38,770 nucleotides of DNA from Mycobacterium paraffinicum. GTDB taxonomy: Bacteria; Actinomycetota; Actinomycetes; Mycobacteriales; Mycobacteriaceae. The translations under genes and the position numbers were made by a program. Location: assembly GCF_001907675.1 (NCBI RefSeq), contig NZ_MPNT01000046.1, forward strand, positions 1-38,770, given 5' to 3'. This document shows positions 34,927 through 38,770 of the stretch, one piece after another. Under the pieces are notes generated by a model. That model had not been told where the DNA came from and ran no database searches. It saw nothing but the letters and a program-made list of their open reading frames with translations. Each line of letters starts with the position of its first letter. Position 1 is the first letter of the stretch.

Positions 34927-35715
34927 ATGAGCGCTGCATCGCGGCAAGACCACGCCGAACCGTCGAGCGACGCACGCGGGCGGGACGCCGCGAGACGCGG
35001 GCCGCGCCTGGCGCCGGCCGTGCGCTGGGCCGTCCTTGCCACCATCGGCCTGGCTCTGCTGCTGACCGGGTGCACCGCTACCACCACCGGGCGCCCGGCG
35101 GCCGCCGCGGACTTGGGCCGTTGGCAGCCGCCGGCAATCCTGCCCCAGCACCTCGCCGATCTGCTGCTCAAGGAGGGCGACGTGAACACGATCGCGCACA
35201 CCACCGGCATGGCGGTACGCAAGCCGGTCACGCGGATGTGGCACGACGACGAGATGATGTCCAACCCCAGCTGCGTGGATGCCTACGCACCCGCCGAAGC
35301 CACCACGTACCGCGGCAGCAACTGGACGGCGCTGCAGGGGCAGATACTCGACGACGCCTCGTCGGTAGTGCGCGAGCACGCGCTCATCCAAGTCCTGATC
35401 GGCTTCCGTGACGCCGATTCGGCCCGGCAATTCTTCGGCCAGTCGAAAGCCCGCTGGTCCAGCTGCGCCGGCCGCTCGATCGTCATCACCCCGCCCGGCC
35501 ACGCCCCCACCACCTGGGATCTCGGCGAGCTGTCGGCCACCGACACCACCTTGGCCATCCTGCAAACCCAGCCCAGTGGCCGCGGCACCACCTGCCAACG
35601 CGCGCTCGGGCTGGTCAACAACGTCATCGTCGACACCCTGTGGTGCGGGTTCGACACCACCACCCAGGCCAGCGACATCGTCTCCAAGACGACCGCCGTG
35701 ATCTCGCAAGCGTGA
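34927..35715 (+). CDS. lipoprotein with PknH-like sensor domain
   Basis: 262 residues from ATG 34927 with a strong AGGAGGA site. A 30-residue basic n-region and hydrophobic segment end in a good lipobox (LLTGC, Cys49). The mature part carries the PknH sensor pattern: GSNWTALQGQILDDAS, FRDADSARQFFGQSKARWSSC, TTCQRALGLVNNVIVDTLWC, with Cys 116, 180, 223 and 240 as the four disulfide cysteines. It is the same fold as the divergent membrane protein but tethered by lipid instead of a helix. The 132-residue gene follows after 44 bases. Confidence 0.88.
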   Translation: MSAASRQDHAEPSSDARGRDAARRGPRLAPAVRWAVLATIGLALLLTGCTATTTGRPAAAADLGRWQPPAILPQHLADLLLKEGDVNTIAHTTGMAVRKPVTRMWHDDEMMSNPSCVDAYAPAEATTYRGSNWTALQGQILDDASSVVREHALIQVLIGFRDADSARQFFGQSKARWSSCAGRSIVITPPGHAPTTWDLGELSATDTTLAILQTQPSGRGTTCQRALGLVNNVIVDTLWCGFDTTTQASDIVSKTTAVISQA

Positions 35716-35759
35716 CGCACCCGTCGCACATCCAATCCCCCACTCATTACGGAGGAATC

Positions 35760-36158
35760 ATGTCTACGCACCCCAACCACCGGCACCCGTACGGCTACCC
35801 CCAGTCCCACGCCTACCCGCATCCCTATCCGCCGCCGTACTGCGCCTCTGGGGCGGGCTATCCGCCGCCACCCGGCAACCAACCGCTCTTCGCGGTGCGG
35901 ATCAGGAAACACACCGGCGCGGTGGTCCTGACGTTCAACCAGACCTACACGGTCACCGGGACGTTGGCCCAATGCGAGGCCGCACTGGACAACGCCCTGC
36001 TCCACAACCTGCTGGCCGGGTGGTGGAGCCTGGCCTCCGTTCTGGTCTGGAACTGGGTTGCCCTAGTCGAAAACCACAATGCGCGAAAGCAGTTGCGGCG
36101 CCAGGCCGCCACGCAGGCCCACGCCGCCCCCTGGATGCACTCCCCCGCGCCGCGTTAA
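35760..36158 (+). CDS. small His/Pro/Tyr-rich protein of unknown function
   Basis: 132 residues from ATG 35760 with a perfect GGAGGA site. The N-terminal 45 residues are rich in His, Pro and Tyr (MSTHPNHRHPYGYPQSHAYP), a composition often seen in metal-binding or disordered cytosolic tails of mycobacterial membrane proteins. A strand-rich segment follows (LFAVRIRKHTGAVVLTFNQTYTVTG), then an amphipathic or membrane-like helix (NLLAGWWSLASVLVWNWVALV) and a basic tail. Not recognised. Probably co-transcribed with the sensor lipoprotein. Its TAA and the stop of the FHA gene overlap in the sequence GTTAAC. Confidence 0.8.
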   Translation: MSTHPNHRHPYGYPQSHAYPHPYPPPYCASGAGYPPPPGNQPLFAVRIRKHTGAVVLTFNQTYTVTGTLAQCEAALDNALLHNLLAGWWSLASVLVWNWVALVENHNARKQLRRQAATQAHAAPWMHSPAPR

Positions 36159-37288
36159 CTGATCGTCAGCTGGGCGATGAGGTTTTCGATCGCCCGTGCG
36201 GCCTCGGGCGCGATGGGTCGCTCCGCTTCGGCGTCTTCGAGGACGGTCGCCGGCAGCCCGGCGCCGTTGGCCGCCTCCTCGATGCTCAACTCCGCGCGGT
36301 GGCGGGCGCCATAGAGCCGCTGGCCCAAGGTGGCCGACGGTGAGCGCGCCGCGCGCATCATCAAGTCGTTGTAGCTGCGCCGCACCCCGCTCAACGCCAG
36401 GATGACTGACGGGCTGCCTTTGGCGTTGCGTGCGGCGCTCGATGCCAGCCGCTCCAGCCGGCGCAGGTCGGCAAGGGTTTTCGTGGCCTTGGGGCTGAAG
36501 TCGGGATGGGCGGGCTCGGGTAACTCGGAGATGGCGGTGAGCAGCGTGTGCATGGCCAGTTCCACCGTCTCGGCCATCAGCGGCGCCTGAACCGAGTCGG
36601 TGAACGACTCGGTGGCCTCGTCGCCGGCGCCCGTGACCGGCGCGGCGGTCCGGATCGGATTGCCGGTGGGCGCCGGAGCGCCGCCCCGCCGGATGCGGGT
36701 GATGTGGCCGGTGGGCCAGTCCAGCACCCTCTCCAGCTTCTCCAGCGTGGCCCGCCGCGGCCAACTGCGACCCTTTTCGAAATTGATCAGGGCGCCCGCG
36801 TTGATGATGCCGTCGCGGTCCAGGCTGCGCTGCGAGATCCCCAGCTGCTGACGGCGCTCGGCGACCGCGCTGCCCGCGCGCATCACGCCGGGGTCGCTCT
36901 CGTTGTCCCACCATTGTTCGTCCTCGGCATCGAACGGGCGCATGACCTGGGTCGACTCCTCGAGCGGTGCGTCCGATCGGTGTTGTGGAGTGAGGGTCAC
37001 CGCAACCCCGTCGGGCGCCCCGAGACAGATGGTGGTGGCGCCGGTGATCAGCACCGAGCTGCGGCGTATCCCGTCGACGAACATCCCATTGGTGCTGGTG
37101 TCGAAGGCCTGCCAGCCGTCGCGGTGCGGCTCGAGCCGAACGTGCGACCGCGAGATCCGCTCATCGTCCACCTCGACCGTGGCCCCGGCGTCGCGGCCGA
37201 TGACCGCGACGCCCGCCGCGGGCGCCAGGGTGAGGGTCGCCTGGCCGACCCGCACCGTGAGCGCGGTCGTCGGGTGATCGGATGTCAC
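36155..37288 (-). CDS. FHA-domain regulator with two helix-turn-helix-like segments
   Basis: 377 residues from GTG 37288 with GAGGAG eight bases upstream; an ATG at 37345 would add 19 residues without a site. An FHA domain (about 8-100) has the phosphothreonine-binding signature: GRD at 31-33, SRSH at 46-49, STNG with Asn67. An acidic linker with LEESTQVMRP (109-118) follows. The first XRE-like HTH is at about 138-200 (AVAERRQQLGISQRSL... ALINFEKGRSWPRRATLEKLERVL). After a helical middle, a second HTH-like segment spans about 320-374 (LGQRLYGARHRAELSIEEAANGAG). FHA plus DNA-binding parts suggest a transcription factor switched by a Ser/Thr kinase, like EmbR downstream of PknH, though EmbR has a SARP-type HTH. 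The kinase at 29-31 kb is the obvious candidate partner. Confidence 0.85.
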   Translation of the reverse strand: MTSDHPTTALTVRVGQATLTLAPAAGVAVIGRDAGATVEVDDERISRSHVRLEPHRDGWQAFDTSTNGMFVDGIRRSSVLITGATTICLGAPDGVAVTLTPQHRSDAPLEESTQVMRPFDAEDEQWWDNESDPGVMRAGSAVAERRQQLGISQRSLDRDGIINAGALINFEKGRSWPRRATLEKLERVLDWPTGHITRIRRGGAPAPTGNPIRTAAPVTGAGDEATESFTDSVQAPLMAETVELAMHTLLTAISELPEPAHPDFSPKATKTLADLRRLERLASSAARNAKGSPSVILALSGVRRSYNDLMMRAARSPSATLGQRLYGARHRAELSIEEAANGAGLPATVLEDAEAERPIAPEAARAIENLIAQLTIS

Positions 37289-37517
37289 TAATCGCTCCTC
37301 GGTCGGGTGGACGCCCCGCTGCTGCGGTATGACTCGGTGCACCACTGCTGCATGCTACATCCGATTGGCGTGCACCCCTTCCCGTAAATAGGCCGTGCCG
37401 CGGCGGGGTGGTTGGCCCTGGCAGCGCCCGCCACCGCCGCCCCGACCCGCGTCGGCGCGGGTTCTTACAGGTCAGCCGGATCGCCTGATGCCTCAGGCCG
37501 TCCCGCCAAGGCCGCAC

Positions 37518-37558
37518 CGTTTTAAAACGTTGCATCCCGCTAGTGCTTTGGTTATAGT
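37518..37558 (+). promoter_or_regulatory. operator palindrome and promoter of the DUF4333-like gene
   Basis: A perfect 12-bp palindrome CGTTTTAAAACG (37518-37529) abuts -35 TTGCAT (37530-37535), then a 17-bp spacer and -10 TATAGT (37553-37558), 48 bases before the ATG at 37607. Within the 318-bp divergent gap 37289-37606 this is the only clear signal; no promoter for the FHA gene is obvious. Confidence 0.65.
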
Positions 37559-37606
37559 TCAAGCGGTGGCGGACGCTCCGCCGCGAGACACGGAAAGGGG
37601 CCCCCG

Positions 37607-38146
37607 ATGCAGCCACAGCAGCCCATGCCGCCTCGGCAAGCTCTCCAACCGGTGGCACCCGGGCGCTGCTACGAGCCGCCCACCCAACCGCTGGCCCGTT
37701 CCTTCGCCGGGATGCCGCAACACCGGCCCCCGGCATATCCGCAGCCACCCGTCGGTGCGAACGTGTGGGCGCCGACCACCTTCCCTCCCGCGGCCGCGGC
37801 GCCGCGCCGCGGGCGCCTGCCGCTCTACCTGGGCGCGGCGGCCACGGTGGTCGCCGCACTCGCGGCCATCGTGGGTTTCTGGGCGCCGGGATTCCTCGTC
37901 ACCAGGCAACTCGATGTCGCCGCCGTCCAGGCCGGTGTCGCGCACGTCCTGGCCGACCCGGCGGGCTACGGCGCTAAGGACGTCAGCGACGTCTCCTGCA
38001 ACGACGGGCAAAACCCGACCGTCACCAAGGGCGGCACCTTCACCTGCCAGGTGACCATCGACCACCTCAAACACCAGTTCGTGGTCACCTTCACCGACGA
38101 CTCGGGCAGCTATGAAGTCAGCGCCCCGAAGGGCACCAAGATCTGA
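37607..38146 (+). CDS. membrane protein with DUF4333-type outer domain
   Basis: 179 residues from ATG 37607 with a GAAAGGGG site. A Pro/Gln-rich cytosolic N-terminus (1-65) leads to one membrane helix at about 72-96 (LYLGAAATVVAALAAIVGF). The outer domain of ~80 residues has Cys131 and Cys147 and the pattern VAHVLADPAGYGAKDVSDVSC...FTCQVTID...FTDDSGSYEV, typical of DUF4333 proteins in mycobacteria, whose role is unknown. It is divergent from the FHA regulator and shares its operator/promoter design with the sensor lipoprotein at 34927, so it probably belongs to the same regulon. Confidence 0.88.
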   Translation: MQPQQPMPPRQALQPVAPGRCYEPPTQPLARSFAGMPQHRPPAYPQPPVGANVWAPTTFPPAAAAPRRGRLPLYLGAAATVVAALAAIVGFWAPGFLVTRQLDVAAVQAGVAHVLADPAGYGAKDVSDVSCNDGQNPTVTKGGTFTCQVTIDHLKHQFVVTFTDDSGSYEVSAPKGTKI

Positions 38147-38165
38147 AGCCGGACCTCGGCGTGCG

Positions 38166-38753
38166 CTACCGCGCTTCGCTGCCGCCGTCGCCGTCCCAGG
38201 TCCCCGGCAGCATGGGAGTCCTTGGGCCGCTGCCGAACTCGTCACCGTCCAGAGTGGCCAATCCCGTTGCCGCGGCGCCCGCCTCGCGGCGGGCGGCGCC
38301 CGAGAACCCGAGCTTTCCGGCGCCGTTGTCCGATGCGATCGCCGAAGGATCGCCACCCGAGGCGCCCCAATCCGGGTCGACGCCGACGTTCATGTCCGCG
38401 AACTCGTCGCCGTAGTCGTGCCGCTTCGCGCGCCTCCGCCGTCGGGCCCTGGACTGTTCGCGTGCCGCCGCGGCCGCCGCGGCGGCCGCGCTATCCGGTT
38501 CCGGCGCCTTTCTTTTGGCGCTGGAGCTGGCAGCGGCGCCCATCCCCGAGCCGGACCCGATACCGGGTGGGGCGATCACGTAGGGCGGCGCGAAACCCGC
38601 GGCGTGCGGCGGCGGCGGGGCGGGCGGCGCGGGGCTGGTTACGGCACCTCCAATCCGGAGCCACCCTGGTCGCGCGGGAGTCCGAATATTACGGCGATGT
38701 TCTCTCGGCGAGCCACGGCCGACGAGGGCCCTAGGGCCCCGATACGGCAGTCG
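38166..38753 (-). pseudogene. orphan PPE-PPW C-terminal tail (remnant)
   Basis: From about 38640 down to the stop at 38166 the minus strand encodes a typical PPE-PPW end: Pro/Ala linker, PPYVIAPPGIGSGSG, an Ala run, RARRRRRAK, EFADMNVGVD, LGFSGAA and PMLPGTWDGD. It closely resembles the tails of PPE4 and the 27-kb PPE. Upstream, the frame remains open to a TAA at 38754-38756, but the residues no longer look like PPE, and the other two frames are also closed by stops. So no complete PPE gene can run through here unless a frameshift or deletion lies in this stretch. The lowest-complexity part (Ala run) lies near 38465. Confidence 0.65.
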
Positions 38754-38770
38754 TTAGTCCCTCAGCGGAG

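Noticed and set aside
1..38770. CRISPR arrays, insertion sequences, rRNA or standard tRNA genes
   Set aside because: No regularly spaced repeats, transposase-like proteins, terminal repeats or RNA gene signatures were found on either strand.

Overview
This is a GC-rich mycobacterial segment. It carries a complete ESX-3 type VII secretion locus with its usual flanking genes, so I read it as chromosomal DNA of a slow-growing, non-tuberculous Mycobacterium (M. avium-complex-like is a guess). Comparisons with M. tuberculosis (Mtb, Rv numbers) are from memory.

Region 1 (1-10.7 kb) follows the Mtb Rv0312-Rv0293c neighbourhood in reverse. It holds an Hsp70-like membrane protein (cut by the window start), an Rv0311-like protein, a divergent TetR regulator with a candidate operator, a SnoaL-like protein, an exported L,D-transpeptidase-fold protein, a PAP2 phosphatase, a small conserved protein, a small membrane protein, a BluB-like flavoenzyme, a sulfatase, a trans-aconitate methyltransferase-like enzyme and an alpha/beta hydrolase. 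The Mtb genes Rv0295c and Rv0297-Rv0305c are missing, so bluB abuts the sulfatase.

Region 2 (10.7-28.2 kb) is ESX-3 on the minus strand, in the order methyltransferase (Rv0281-like), an extra PPE gene with a one-base frameshift, then eccA3-eccB3-eccC3-PE5-PPE4-esxG-esxH-espG3-eccD3-mycP3-eccE3. Five of these junctions are 4-base stop/start overlaps. Upstream of eccA3 there is an IdeR-like box and a Zur-like palindrome, consistent with control by iron and zinc. EsxH has Glu at position 70, where Mtb EsxH has a zinc-ligand His.

Region 3 (28.2-38.2 kb) is an accessory island. A DIP1984-family gene is followed by a candidate tRNA-like structured RNA. Next comes a probable envelope phospho-signalling module. 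Two tandem lipoproteins sit in an operon with a transmembrane Ser/Thr kinase whose outer domain resembles a FecB-type siderophore-binding protein. Two proteins carry PknH-like sensor domains without any kinase and are transcribed divergently. The rest are a small His/Pro/Tyr-rich protein, an FHA protein with two helix-turn-helix-like segments, and a DUF4333-type membrane protein. The same palindrome-plus-promoter arrangement (GTTTTmAAACGTTGCA, then a 17-bp spacer and a -10) precedes two of these genes and, in mirror image, a third, which points to one regulon. An orphan PPE C-terminal tail lies at the right edge.

The most interesting candidate system is the kinase / detached sensor / FHA-HTH island beside the iron-regulated ESX-3 locus. 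Its parts resemble the PknH-EmbR pair rearranged, with a putative iron-siderophore sensor on the kinase.
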